A stretch of DNA of 64,000 bases from Fremontodendron californicum (Eukaryota > Streptophyta > Magnoliopsida > Malvales > Malvaceae). The position numbers and the translations under genes are program-made. The stretch's first letter is position 1. Every line of letters starts with the position of its first letter. The notes beneath the pieces were generated by a model that was not told the DNA's origin, ran no database searches, and was given only the letters and a program-made list of their open reading frames with translations. Positions 45,752-57,546 of the stretch are shown in pieces. Where the stretch lies: NCBI GenBank assembly GCA_030761205.1, contig JAULJL010000035.1:15293001-15357000 (forward strand), given 5' to 3'.

Positions 45752-46318
45752 TCGCTCCTCTCATCAGAGGCTATATCACTTGGAAAACAAAATTGATCCT
45801 CTCATCAGAGGCTCTATCACTTGGAAAACAAATTGCTCCTCTCATCAGAGGCTCTATCACTTGGAAAATAAATTGATCCTCTCCTCAGAGGCTCTATCAC
45901 TTGAAAAATAAATTGATCCTCTCATCAGAGGCTCTATCACTTGAAAAATAAATTGCTCCTCTCATCAGAGGCTCTATCACTTGAAAAATAAATTGCTCCT
46001 CCAATCAGAGGCTCTATCACTTGAAAAATAAATTGCTTCTCTCATCAGAGGCTCTATCACTTGAAAAATAAATTGCTCCTCTCATCAGAGGCTCTATCAC
46101 TTGAAAAATAAATTGCTCCTCTCATCAGAGGCTCTATCACTTGAAAAATAAATTGCTTCTCTCATCAGAGGCTCTATCACTTGAAAAATAAATTGCTTCT
46201 CTCATTAGAGACTCTATCACTTGAAAAATAAATTGCTCCTCTCATCAGAGGCTCTATCACTTGGAAAGTAAATTGCTCCTCTCATCAGAGGCTCTATCAC
46301 TTGAAAAATAAATTGCTA
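45752..46318 (-). repeat. 40-base minisatellite, about 14 units
   Basis: Each unit contains CCTCTCATCAGAGG, CTCTATCACTTG and an AAATAAATTG end, at an exact 40-base spacing over most of the array. The first two units are slightly longer. CCTCT and AGAGG pair around a CATC loop. It lies between integrase and purine tract, as the 180-base array does in the gag-only element. Confidence 0.92.
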
Positions 46319-47373
46319 CCTTCTTCCTGATTATGATGATTTTCAACTCCCTGTTGTAGTTGGTTTCCATTTTTCTTGTCTGCCTGTCATTCACACCCCC
46401 TTTTGTACAATGTTAATTCCTGATTGTTAACAATGTCATGACGATGCAATGCATGCTTATGATAATGAAATGTATGATTTAAGGCTCGAATCATGATTCG
46501 ATGCCCTTGTGTGTATCTTAACTTGATTAAACTTCTCATGCTATTTTTCTGTAAGGTTTTTTTTTTTTTTTTTTTAGTTTCCTTTCTTTTCCTTCTTCGA
46601 CTTGACTAATTGTCCACAACCTACTTCTTCACGATCTTTTCTTAGCCAGAGTCACAGTTTCGTGTACTTCCCTTAAAACCATTTCATATGTCAAACATTA
46701 CTTTCTTTATATCCAAAGAGCATAAGTAAATCGATGTCTCATACTGCCCCGTCATCTTCTTATCATCATTTTTTCTCTTTATGATTCTCCAATTCTCAAA
46801 TTTTCCTAGAGTAATCGTGAAAGCTCCATTTATGTCGTGTTCATTTATTTATCATCATTCACATTTCATGTCAACATAATGCACTATTTTAAGAAAATTT
46901 CAAAGAGATAAAATAACTTAAAGACAAAACTTCATGAATTGGGGTAAATATTTCCATTTTAGAGAGAAAAGAACATACTGGCATCAATCAAAAGGGAAAT
47001 AAAGAAAAAAGGGGATAGATCCCTCCATAATGAATACTCAAACGAACTCAATCAATTTAATCCGGATTTCTCTTTTGAGAAGGAAATATCCATTGATGTC
47101 CTTGACTTTTCTGAGAGCGTCCAACCACAAATTACCCTCTCTGTCTTGCATAATTCAACCATGCTGCATTTTGCTATTTGCTCAAAGTTTCCATTCTGCC
47201 TTGATCTTTTGCCCCACATAATTGCTTCAGACGGGTTATTTTCGGTTGCCCCAACTCTTGTTTATCCTCTATCTAGGTCGCCCTTTAGGGTTTTCGACCT
47301 GGATCTTTCCTTTAATTCGAACCGCCATTTCAGGTTTTCAGTCCGAACCTCTCCCTTTTTTTCTTTTTTTTTT
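46319..47373 (-). other. 3' non-coding region of pol-bearing Ogre/Tat element
   Basis: This is non-coding sequence between the integrase stop and the 40-base array. A T run lies at about 46559-46576. Nothing gene-like was recognised on either strand. Confidence 0.6.
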
Positions 47374-48477
47374 TTACTCATAATATTTCTTTACTGCATC
47401 AACATTGATCGGGCTTGAAAAATCTGCGTCGTCCATTTCGGCTAAAATCATTGCCCCTCCTGAAAATACTCTTTTCACCACGTACGACCCTTCCCAATTC
47501 GGTGCCCATTTTCCCCTTGGATCTTGCTGATTAGGAAGGATCCTTTTTAGAACCAAATCACCCTCTCGAAACTCTCTTGGGCGAACCTTCTTATTGTGTG
47601 TCCTCATCATCTGTCTTTGGTATAATTGGCCATGACACAGTGCCATCATCCTTTTTTCCTCAATCAAATTAAGCTGCTCATAGCGGGCTCGAACCTATTC
47701 TGCTTCTTCCAGCTCAACTTCCATCAAAATTTTCAAAGAGGGGATTTCAACCTCAATTGGCAAAACTGCTTCCATTCCATACACCAAGGAATAAGGAGTA
47801 GCCCTCGTAGAAGTACGCACCAATGTTCTGTAAGCGTGCAGAGCAAACGGGAGTTTCTCATGCCAATCTTTGTACTTATCAGTCATTTTAGGGACAATTT
47901 TCTTCATATTCTTGTTAGCAGCCTCCACTGCCCCGTTCATCTTGGGACGGTAAGGTGCTGAGTTGTGATGTATGACTTTAAACTGAGTACAAATCTCTTT
48001 CATCATGGCGTTGTTTAGATTGAGAGCATTATCTGTAATGATTTTCTCTGGGAGACCGTATCGGCAGATTACTTCCTTCTTCAATAATCTACACACCACT
48101 GACTTGGTCACGCTAGCATAAGAAGCAGCTTCAACCCACTTTGTGAAATAATCGATCACCACCAAAATGAAGCGATGTCCGTTCAAGGCCTTAGAGGTAA
48201 TTGGCCCAATCGCATCCATTCCCCACATAGAGAAAGACCATGGCGTTGTCATGACGTGTAAAGTTGTTGGAGGGGCATGTACCTTATCCGCGTATATTTG
48301 ACACTTATGGCATTTTCGGACATACCTGATGCAATCCCTCTCCACTGTCATCCAATAATAACCTGCTCTCATAATCTGCTTAGCCATCATGTGGCCGTTT
48401 GCATGTGTTCCACAAACCCCTTCATGAACTTCCTCGAGTATTCTCTTAGCTTTATTTGCTTCCACGCACCTTAGCAA
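47374..48477 (-). pseudogene. Integrase of Ogre/Tat element
   Basis: The open frame 48477-47695 holds the zinc-binding HHCC domain (ANGHMMAKQIMRAGYYW, then CHKCQ) and the catalytic core. Its acidic residues lie in WGMDAIGPI, ITDNALNLNN and NGAVEAANKNMKK, the D, D and E of the DDE triad. A stop near 47693 separates the C-terminal part (47667-47374), which carries FREGDLVLKR and WEGSYVVKRV. The enzyme would insert element cDNA in the nucleus. It lies in a frame different from that of the RNase H upstream. The single stop makes it defective unless bypassed. Confidence 0.85.
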
Positions 48478-49178
48478 TGTATGATCTCTACTCCTTTGTA
48501 CAATACTTCTTTATCTAGAAAGAATCCCATCGCCAATCTTCTCAAAGTTCTTTTGTCATTTTTTGTGGCATGTTCCGGGTATTGCTGATGTTTTACATAT
48601 TGCAGGATGTCATGGTACCATGCCCTCCCATTCGGCTCTTCTTCAACATGCATACAATGTGCGGGCACTTCTCGTATGCTCATCTTAATGGGCTGGATGT
48701 CAGTGCTTGTATTTATCTTGAATATTGAGGCTAACGTAGCAAGAGTGTCGGCCATTTGATTTTCCTCTCGGGGTAGATAGTTGAATTCGATCTTTTCTAA
48801 CTGTTGAACCAATTCAACTATGAACTTGTGATATAGAGCCAACTTCAAGTCCCTTGTCTCCCATTCCCATTTTAACTGGCAAATGACTAGAGCCGAGTCT
48901 CCATACACCTCTAACTCGCTTATCTTCTTTGCAATAGCCGCTTGAAGTCCGATGACACAGGCCTCATACTCTGCCACATTATTGGTGCATTTGAAAGTCA
49001 ATCTTGCAGTGATTGGGCAGTAGGTCCCTTCTGGTGATATCAAAACTGCTCCGACACCATGCCCCAGAGCATTCGATGCACCGTCGAAATACATCTTCCA
49101 CACATCTTTATTTGATTCATCATCTTCATCTTCTTCGGAAATAGCCATTAAGTCTTCATCAGGGAAGTCAAATTTCAC
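48471..49178 (-). pseudogene. Second (archaeal-type) RNase H of Ogre/Tat element
   Basis: This open stretch carries MYFDGASNALGHGVGAVLIS, TNNVAEYEACVIGLQAAI, VYGDSALVICQL and REENQMADTLATLA, the four motif regions of an archaeal-like RNase H (aRNH). Its presence after the ordinary reverse-transcriptase-linked RNase H is a hallmark of the Tat lineage. The acidic residues D, E and D are visible. This domain itself is unbroken, but it belongs to a polyprotein with stops before and a frameshift after it. Confidence 0.85.
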
Positions 49179-50640
49179 TGGCTCATAATCTTCGGTGGCT
49201 TTATCCGCCAGGAATTCAGCTACTGCACTTCTTTATATGGCCTTCTGCGAGATATAGGTGATGTCATATTCAGACAGCAGAACTTGCCATCTTGCCAGCC
49301 TTTCTGATTACGAGGGTTTCTCAAAGATGTATTTAATGGGGTCCAATTTAGCAACAAGCAACGTGGTATGGTATAACATATATTGTCGTAGCCTATGAGC
49401 AGCCCAAGCCAACGCGCAGCATATCTTTTCTACTGCCGAGTACTTGGCCTCGTAATCTGTAAACTTTTTGCTCAGGTAGTAGATGGCATGTTCTTTCTTG
49501 CTTGTCCCATCTTGCTATCCCAAAACACAACTCATGGATTTCTCATGTACTACCAAATACAAAATGAGCGGTCTTCCTGGTGTTGGTGGTACTAGTACCG
49601 GTGGGTTGGTAAGATATTCTTTCACTTTGTCGAATGCTTTCTAGCAATCTTCATCCCATTCACTCGGATCACGTTTTCTGAGGAGTCTGAAAATTGGATC
49701 ACACTTAGCGGTGAGCTGAGAAATGAAATGGGCAATGTAATTCAATCTTCCCAGAAATCCTCGCACTTCTTTCTGTGTCCGAGGCGGAGATAAATTCTGG
49801 ATAGCACATATCTTGTCGGGATCTACTTCAATTCCTTTCTCATTAACAATGAAACCCAGAAGTTTGCCGGATGTCACACCAAAAATGCATTTGGACGGGT
49901 TGAGCTTAAGTTGGAACTTCCTTAATCGCCCGAATAACTTTCTCAGATTAACCACATGATCTTCATCTTCATGTGACTTTGCAATCATGTCATTGACATA
50001 AACTTCTACTTCTTTGTGCATTATGTCGTGAAAGAGGGTCACCATTGCTCTTTGATAAGTTGCACCGGCGTTTTTTAACCCAAACGGCATAACCTTGTAA
50101 CAAAATGTTCCCCACATTGTCACGAAAGTGGTCCTCTCCATATCTTCTGGTGCCATCTTGATTTGGTTGTAGCCCGAAAAACCGTCCATAAATGAGAACA
50201 GTTAGTGTTTGGCCGTATTATCGACCAAGGTATTGATATGGGGTAGCGGGAAGCTATCTTTTGGACTAGCTCTGTTTAGGTCTCAATAATCAACGCACAT
50301 TCGTACTTTTCCATCTTTCTTCGGGACTGGAACTACATTTGCTACCCATTCGGGATACTTGGCGACTTCCAAAAATCCGGCATCGAACTGCTTTTTTACT
50401 TCTTCCTTGACTTTTAGCAACATTTCAGGCTTCATTCGTCTCAACTTCTGTTTCATAGGTTTGCATTCTGGTTTTAAAGGCAAACGATGCACCACAATAT
50501 CTGTATCGAGTCCCGGCATGTCTTGATAGGACCATGCGAACACATCCACATACTCGTGGAGTAATTCTACCAACTCTTGCTTCTTTGTCACTGGTAGCGA
50601 AGTGTCGAATATACCTCTTTCTTATTATCCTCATCTCCTA
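49179..50640 (-). pseudogene. Reverse transcriptase and RNase H of Ogre/Tat element
   Basis: The reverse transcriptase is split by stops near 50280 and 50190. The parts are VVPVPKKDGKVRMCVDY (50591-50283) and MDGFSGYNQIKMAPEDMERT with VMPFGLKNAGATYQRAM (50189-49641). The active-site box reads YVND instead of YVDD, so one of two catalytic aspartates is lost. Downstream, to 49179, a first RNase H is recognisable in pieces (IYYLSKKFTDYEAKYSAVEK) with three or more stops. The lesions are mostly of the C-to-T or G-to-A kind, as expected for old methylated DNA. Confidence 0.85.
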
Positions 50641-51037
50641 GATTAACAACTTCTGTTGTCTCCTGGTGAGGCATAATTTGCTTTTCTTCTGATTCTATTA
50701 ATCTCAATAGATCGAGTGGTAAATCGTAGTTCTCTGCAGTCTCTTCATCATCAATTTCATCAATATCAATACATTTCTCAAAATTGATTTTCGAATTACT
50801 GATGAGATTGTTTTCACATTCATTATTAGGAGACCTGGAAAGGTGTAAGCAAAATAATATAGATAATTGTATATGAAGGCAAAATAGAAGGATGGACTAT
50901 AAAGGAAATGGAAAATGAATGGAGACATAATGCATCATAATTTTCATTTATTTGAATGATAAGTTCATAAAAGAAGCCCGTGCACAAAAGGAAATCTCAT
51001 AACACTCTTGGGCAGAAGTGTTCGAGAACTTAATTTG
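50641..51037 (-). other. Protease-reverse transcriptase spacer
   Basis: Between the protease frame (ends 51038) and the reverse-transcriptase frame lies about 400 bases with a change of frame. Ogre elements are known to have a small intron between protease and reverse transcriptase, and this could be its remnant. I did not identify certain splice sites. Confidence 0.4.
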
Positions 51038-52514
51038 TTAATCAGAAAGAGACCTAAATACAACAGGTAAATCTACAGCACGCCAATTCTTCAATTCAAA
51101 ACCCGAAGGACACGGGTAGATGGTGATTTCTTCAGCTTTGTTTCCCTCTTCCTCTTCTTGTTCCATCATTTGGACGCAGAAACCCGCAAACATTCCCTCC
51201 AGAATCACGGCAGGTTTGGTCCCAACTAGTGAATCAGGAAAAATAAAACCCGTCGACCGAAATATCTCGTAGAGATGGGGAATGTAAATCCTCGGGGTCT
51301 CTATCTCGTATCCCCTGAGCCTTGCGAGCCTCTGCTCTTTCCTTTCTCTTAATATTCTCTCCCTGTCTTTCCTGGTTGGCTTGTATCCCAACCCGAACTT
51401 GTCTTCTTTTTCGATCACACTTATGCTCTTCCGAATTCCTTGTAGGTTCCTCCCTAAACCTGTCCTGGCTCGACAATCCTTTCCTACGACCTGAGCAAGG
51501 CCGCTTTGAGTGGCAGAGGATAGCTGAGGTATAGGCATCTTAGAACCTTCGCTTACAAATGCAGCATTCACAAACTCTAAGGTTCGAAAAAAGCACTCTC
51601 CTGCTTCTTCAGTAGCTTCTATGTAGGGAACATTCGAGGGCTTGGATACAAGGAGATCTTTTTCTCCGTCGACGATTATCAGCTGCTCTTCGACTCTGAA
51701 CTTTACCTTCTGATGCAAAATGGACGGAATAGCACCAGCCATGTGGATCCAAGGTCTTCCCAATAAGACATTGTATGAAGGAACGATATCCATGACCTGG
51801 AAGACAATGTCGAAGGTGCAAGGACCAATTTGTATTGGCAACTCAATTTGCCCTGCAACTTGTCTACGGGTCCCATCAAATGCTCGCACTACCATATGAC
51901 TGTTCTTCATGTGGGATCCATCGACAGGTAGTTTGGCCAAAGTAATCATTGGCATGACGTTTAACGCAGAGCCGTTATCAATGAGGACCTTTGCAATGAT
52001 ATGGCCCTTGCAGCGTGCAGTGATGTGAAGGGCTTTGGTGCTACCCGTCCCTTCAGGCATGATCTCATCGTCATTGAAGGCTATGAAGTTGTTAATGGCC
52101 ACATTCCCCACTACCTGGTCAAACTTATCTACAGACACATCATGAGGCACATATGCCTCATTCATCACTTTCAAGAGCGCCTTTCGATGGGTCTCCGAGT
52201 TTATTAGTAATTCCATAATGGATATTCGAGCCGGTGAGCGTTTTAATTGTTCAACAATGCTGTACTCGCTGTGCTTGATAAATTTGAGGAATTCACAAGC
52301 TTCTTCCTCTGTCACAGGCCTGTTCGTTTTTCGCTCAATAGCTTTTTCTGAGATGGTTTCCTCTTCATCAGCCTTAGCTTTCCCTTTTCTTACATTTTTC
52401 GATGCTTTCAGTGTATAGCATCTCCCACTCCTAGTGAAACCCCTAGCCCCAGTTATGTCCACGGCAGCCGCAGAGGCATTGGAGATTGGTGTAACATCAA
52501 CCGGCTCCGGCTAT
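51038..52514 (-). pseudogene. Aspartic protease region of Ogre/Tat element
   Basis: A 474-residue open stretch (52462-51038) follows gag in the same frame. It contains IAKVLIDNGSALNVMPMITL, with the DNGS form of the retropepsin active site found in Tat elements, and the flap-to-C-terminal region VLLGRPWIHMAGAIPSILHQ. The protease would process the polyprotein. In-frame stops near 52512 and 52635 separate it from gag, so it could not be made as part of the normal precursor. Confidence 0.82.
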
Positions 52515-54054
52515 GCAAATTTGCATTCGTACCTCCAAGGTACAGACTTATCATTCTTGTAGGGGAATGGGTTCGGCACTTTGATAGTCACCATTGACCT
52601 TATCACTCTTGGCGTTTCCCTTACCGGCGAGCTCTAGTTTTCCCCACAGTAGATAACCAATGGCTTCGGCTTAACCCATCTTTCGAGGGCCTTTGAGGTT
52701 TCTTCGATCACCACATCCACGAATTCTTCTTCCCATTCAGTGGAGAATTCTGCTACGTCGATATCCATTAATTCTTGAATTTTGGTTCGAAAGTTGGAGC
52801 ATTGGTTAACAGTGTGTCCCATCAAACCTCCGTGATATCTGCAGAAGCATTCAGAATTTGGTTCCGAACCCGAGTATTTTCACCCCACATTGACTGGTTT
52901 AAATAGTCCGGCCTCAATCATGGCATCCAGCACTTTTTCCATGTGAGTCCGGACATCCTCAACCCTGGATATTACCCGACAACCTTTTTCCTCTGTTATC
53001 GCGTTTGCTTCTGTTTTCCCATGGTCGGGTAACGGATTTACAGTAACGTTAGGCTCCCCCTTGGTTGTGAAGCTCAAGACACCGCCCCTGATTAGGTGTT
53101 GCACTCTGTGTTTAAGAGCAGTGCAATTCTCCGTAGAGTGACCCGAGTTGCCTCCATGGTAATCGCAGTTCACGTCCGGGTTGTACCATCTTGGGTATGG
53201 GGATTTCATGGGTTCGAGGAACATGGGCGCCAACAGATGGTTTTGAACTAGCTTGGAAAATAGATGGGCGTATGTCATGGGAATTGGGTCAAACTGAGGC
53301 CTTTGTTGGATTGGCTGCGGTGCTCTCTGGTTAGTGTTCACATTGTTTACTGGACTGGTCGAGTTGGGAGCATGTACAGATGCTGTGTACACAGGTGCTG
53401 GCATGGGTGATGGTGTGTACACCGGTGCGTGTGGTCGATAACTCATCGAATATTGAGGTTGTGTAGGAGGGTAGGAGTACGGGTTAGGGGGTAACTGTAG
53501 GGTCTGTGTGTCGGGTAATGGGAATAGCTTTGTGGTGGTCGGTTTTCATATGAAGTCGCTTGCACTTCTCCTTCTTTCTTCTTCGTTGCCCCCACCTTTT
53601 TACTGTTGGCTACTTCATTTCCCTCGATCTTGCCACTTTTTATGGCGCTTTCTATCATTTCGCCTGATATGACCATATCGGCAAAGTTCTTGGTAGCACT
53701 GCTGACCAACCTGTCGTAATATGGTCCTCGCAGCGTATTGATAAACAGCACGGTGGTCTTTTTTTCTGTCAGAGGTGGTTGCACTTTAGCAGCCAGGTCC
53801 CTCCATTTTTGGGCATACTCCTTAAATCCTTCTCCGGCCTTTTTCTCCATGTTTTGGAGGGATAGCCTATCCGGCACCATGTCAGCCATATGCTTGTACT
53901 GGGCCAAAAAGGCTCTCGCCAAATCTGTCCAAGTATGGATGCGACTGCGATCTAGTTGGTTATACCATCTTGCGGCTGATCCTTGCAGGCTGTCTTGGAA
54001 ACAGTGAATTAATAATTTGTCATTATGAGTGTGCTCGGCAATCTTGCGACAGAA
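52515..54054 (-). pseudogene. gag: Gag of pol-bearing Ogre/Tat element, truncated and broken
   Basis: Pieces of the gag core are LARAFLAQYKHMADMVPDRL and VLFINTLRGPYYDRLV, with upstream DNKLLIHCFQDSLQGSAARW (beyond the first ATG). The zinc-knuckle-like CDYHGGNSGHSTENC follows in the second frame. A frameshift lies near 53500, and in-frame stops are at about 52880, 52634 and 52512. At 54054 the frame is cut by the Athila-type LTR, so the N-terminal half is outside the window. It is clearly related to the gag at 16862-18346 (shared QYKHM-DM-PDRL and NTL--PYYD) but from a different family. Confidence 0.85.
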
Positions 54055-55543
54055 TGATAACTCGTATAATTATATAGTTTTTAGTTATGTTTTATTATTG
54101 TTTTGTGTCAAATACGAGTTATTATTGTTTAGTCTAATTGTGTTTATGATCTTTTATATTTTTATGTAATTTGGTGTTTTTCACAAGTTTCTTTGAGTGA
54201 TTTCAGATTACTAGAATTAAGGGCAAATCCAGTTCAGTTCCAGTTCCGACACCTTTTGCCATATCAGCTATATCTCGAGTTTCACTGAAGCAATAAGGCT
54301 GAACTTCGTATCCCTGCAAAGCTAAGAGGCATATCTATCTTTTTCATGTTTTACACTTCTTGAAACGGAGTCGTTTTCCCTAGCGAAATCGACCATCAAG
54401 TTGGCTGATGTGCAATGACGTCTGTTCTGCACCGTTTTGGTATTTTGACCATATCTTCCGATCCACGTGCGCAAATGATCTGATTCCAACGGCTATGGAT
54501 CCGTAACTGATAGGGGTATATTTTTCTAGAAGACCATTTTATCAGATCGAGCCTCCAACATTGACAAAATCGACCATCAAGCTGGCTGATCAGAATTGTC
54601 ATACAATATGACGAAAATTGTTAGAAAAATGCACCCACCTATTATACCTACCTTTGAAATTTGTAAAGCTTGTCTCTTGTCATTTAGCCCTCCAAAATGT
54701 GTATAAATAGAGGGCCTTGGATGAGTATTGGGATACATTATACATTGGTAGGATATTAGCCTTTGTAGTAAAATTCTCTAAGTTTTCTTCTTCTTTCCTT
54801 TCTCTAGTTTTCTTTTTTATTTACTTATGCTTCTTACATTTCTTTTTATTTTATTCATATCTAGTATGTGTTGCTAATCATATTGTTGAGGTGATGAGGT
54901 GAAGCTCTTGGTAAATGCTAAGGTTAGTCTCTTAAACATGAGCTAAAATGAATCATCATTTATAAACACTAGTATAGATAATATTTTCTTTTGGTTTAAA
55001 ATCATACTTGCAAAGTAGAGATCTTGATTCATTATTGACAATGAAAATGGCACAGTAAATGCTTGGTTTCATAACTTTGATTTGTTGTAGACATATACCT
55101 TGGCATAAGGAATGCTTGGACTCTTTTTATGAGTTTTGAGGACACCAAATGAACATAATATCATATGCTATGGACGTTGGACTGAATTGCTAAACCTTCC
55201 GATTGGAACCTCCCTTATGTGTGGATTTCAATTGTGTAATAAAACAAGATTAATCTTAGCATAACACCAAGAGTGGAGTCTCTAACCTCAACATCCTTTC
55301 TTATTGTTTTTTATATCTTGTTTAATTGTTTTTATGTTATTTTGTTTATTTTGTTCTCTAATATCTTGTTTATCTTATTTTGTTGTTGATTCCCTAATAT
55401 CTTGTTTACTTTCTTTGTCTTATATATTTATAAACTTATACTTATTAATACGCTTCCCTGTGGTTCGACCTCGGACACCCGAGAATTTATTACTTGAACA
55501 TAACCTGCACTTGGGTTTACAACTCTTAATTGAGTTACCATCA
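54055..55543 (+). repeat. 5' LTR of Athila-type element
   Basis: It begins TGATAACTCG at 54055, exactly where the Ogre/Tat gag reading frame breaks, and ends CCATCA at about 55543, six bases before the primer site. It is about 1.49 kb. TATAAATAG at 54702-54710 is a good TATA box. The end was set by the TG...CA rule and the primer site; the matching 3' LTR is not in the window. Confidence 0.75.
54702..54710 (+). promoter_or_regulatory. TATA box of Athila LTR
   Basis: TATAAATAG lies in GTGTATAAATAGAGGGCC. It is the best core promoter candidate in the LTR and would drive the genomic RNA. Confidence 0.65.
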
Positions 55544-55549
55544 AGTTTT

Positions 55550-55567
55550 TGGCGCCGTTGCCGGGGA
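55550..55567 (+). other. Primer binding site of Athila element
   Basis: TGGCGCCGTTGCCGGGGA matches the complement of the 3' end of plant tRNA-Asp, the usual primer of Athila elements. Confidence 0.85.
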
Positions 55568-55695
55568 AGCAATACTAAGTATATAAGTTTATAAGTATAT
55601 TTATTTTTTTTTTGGCTGGTTATACCGCCTAATTTGTTTATATTTATTTTTATTGGCTGGTTATACCGCCTAATTTTGTATATTAACTTTGTTTT

Positions 55696-57540
55696 ATGCT
55701 TGTTTGGCGACGTGATTTTAGATCTCGTCGTTTAGTTAGATTTTATTGTGAAACTTTTTCAGGTAATCTTTCTAATACAACTCCTACCATGGCTGACAAT
55801 GAAAGTGTTCATGCTGAAGATGAGAACAGACAAGTACGCACCATGCGTGACTACTTGCAACCAACTCGAAGCTCATCACCCTCTTGTTTTATTTTTCCTC
55901 TCAATGCAAACAACTTTCGTTTTAAACCAGGTATGATAGCTTTGCTTCCAAATTTCTATGGGTTGGAATCGGAAAGTGCTTACTCGTTTCTAAAAGACTT
56001 CGAAGATGTATGTGTCACCTTTAATGACCAACAATGTACAAATGAAATTGTCAAGCTAAAATTATTTCCTTTTTCTTTAAAAGATAAAGCAAAAATTTGG
56101 CTTCATAATTTAAAACCAAGGTCAATTGGCACATGGCAAGAATTACAAACTGAGTTTCTAAAGAAATTTTTCCCAGCACATAAAACTACTGCTTTGAAAA
56201 GACAGATTCAAAATTTCAATCAAAATCAAAATGAAGCATTTTTTCAGTGCTGGGAGCGTTTTAAAGATTTGTTAAGTTCTTGTCCACATCATGGTTTTGA
56301 AAAATGGCGTCTTATTAGTTTCTTTTATGAAAGTTTAACTCCCGAAACTAAACAATTTGTTGAAACAATGTGTAACGGTGAGTTTCTAGAAAAAGAACCT
56401 GAAGAAGCCTTTGACTACCTAGACCATTTGGCAGATAACTCTCAAGCCTGGCACACAGATAATTCCTCTGAAAGTTCCAATAGATCTAATGTTGTTTCTA
56501 ACAGAGGAAAATATCATTTTAGTCAAGAAGATGAGATAAAAGCTAAACTAGCTAATTTGGCTAGAAAGATTGAAGCCATGGAACTTAGAGAAGTAAAAGA
56601 AGTCAAAACGGTTAAAAATGAAGAAAGTTGTGGAATTTGTGAAATCATGGGACACCCCACTTCTGAATGTCCAAACATTCCCATTCTTAAAGAAGCGTTG
56701 CATGATCAAGTAAATTCCATAAACACATTTAAAAAGCCTTTTCCTTCTCCTTACTCTGAAACGTATAACCCTGAATGGAGAAATCATCCCAACTTCAGTT
56801 GGCGGAATAATAATCATGTTCAGGTACCACAATCTCAAAAGCCGGGCAACACTTTTTCCTATCAACCTTCACGTGTACAAACCTTGGAAGAGACATTGCA
56901 AGCATTCATGCAAACACAAGCAAATGTGAATAGCCGGACTTCACAGGACATCAATGAGATCAAAAACACCTTGTCCACATTGACAGCTTCATTACGCACT
57001 CAAGAAAAAGGTAAGTTTCCTGCTCAACCTCAGCCTAACCCTTCTACTCAATGTCTTGTTTCTTGCTCCAATGAAACTCAACAGGAAAATGCCAGTTCTA
57101 TCACAACTCTTCGAAGTGGAAAGGCAATTGACAAAAAGATTCCATCAAAAGACCAAGATCCTCTTTCCCCTCCGAAAAGTAATGGTAAGGATGATGGTAA
57201 GTCTGAACTTCTTGAAAATTTGGACAAAGAAAAAGGTATGCATCCTGCTCCTTTTCCTCAAAGGTTGCAAACAATAAAGAATTTGAATCAAAATGCAGAA
57301 ATTTATGAACTTTTCAAACAAGTTAAGATTAACATTCCTTTATTGGATGCAATCAAACAAGTTCCATCTTATGCTAAATTTTTGAAGGACATGTGCACAG
57401 TTAAAAGGAAACATAATGTACAAAAGAAAGCATTTTTGACGGAAAGTGTGAGCTCAATCATTCAGCACCTTACTCCACCAAAATTCAAAGATCCTGGATG
57501 TCCAACAATCTCATGCATCATTGGAAACACTAGAATATAA
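55696..57540 (+). CDS. gag: Gag of Athila-type element
   Basis: This open frame has 614 codons. The more conventional start is the in-frame ATG at 55789 (MADNESVHAE), in a good context (ACCATGG); the ATG at 55696 would add 31 residues. The gag core occupies about residues 130-250 (KIWLHNLKPRSIGTWQELQ, FLKKFFPAHKT, CWERFKDLLSSCPHHG). A CCHC zinc knuckle, CGICEIMGHPTSEC, is at residues 312-325. The frame runs in phase into the protease but ends at a TAA at 57538-57540. The gag would form the particle and bind RNA in the cytoplasm. Whether the stop is a mutation or is read through is not known; in relatives gag-pol is generally one frame. Confidence 0.88.
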   Translation: MLVWRRDFRSRRLVRFYCETFSGNLSNTTPTMADNESVHAEDENRQVRTMRDYLQPTRSSSPSCFIFPLNANNFRFKPGMIALLPNFYGLESESAYSFLKDFEDVCVTFNDQQCTNEIVKLKLFPFSLKDKAKIWLHNLKPRSIGTWQELQTEFLKKFFPAHKTTALKRQIQNFNQNQNEAFFQCWERFKDLLSSCPHHGFEKWRLISFFYESLTPETKQFVETMCNGEFLEKEPEEAFDYLDHLADNSQAWHTDNSSESSNRSNVVSNRGKYHFSQEDEIKAKLANLARKIEAMELREVKEVKTVKNEESCGICEIMGHPTSECPNIPILKEALHDQVNSINTFKKPFPSPYSETYNPEWRNHPNFSWRNNNHVQVPQSQKPGNTFSYQPSRVQTLEETLQAFMQTQANVNSRTSQDINEIKNTLSTLTASLRTQEKGKFPAQPQPNPSTQCLVSCSNETQQENASSITTLRSGKAIDKKIPSKDQDPLSPPKSNGKDDGKSELLENLDKEKGMHPAPFPQRLQTIKNLNQNAEIYELFKQVKINIPLLDAIKQVPSYAKFLKDMCTVKRKHNVQKKAFLTESVSSIIQHLTPPKFKDPGCPTISCIIGNTRI

Positions 57541-57546
57541 CGTGCA

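Larger units (their letters stand above)
42608..54054 (-). mobile_element. Ogre/Tat LTR retrotransposon with pol (5' end outside window)
   Basis: On the minus strand, from the right, it carries gag, aspartic protease, reverse transcriptase, RNase H, a second archaeal-type RNase H and integrase, then a tandem-repeat region, a purine tract and a 3' LTR. The second RNase H is diagnostic of the Tat lineage. All coding parts carry stops or frameshifts. The gag is cut at 54054 by the Athila-type insertion, and the primer site and 5' LTR must lie beyond it. The left end sits in a copia fragment. The LTR shares short blocks, including GGAGTCGCCACCAAT and GGTTACGTGCGGGGAAGGAT, with the gag-only element. 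Confidence 0.88.
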
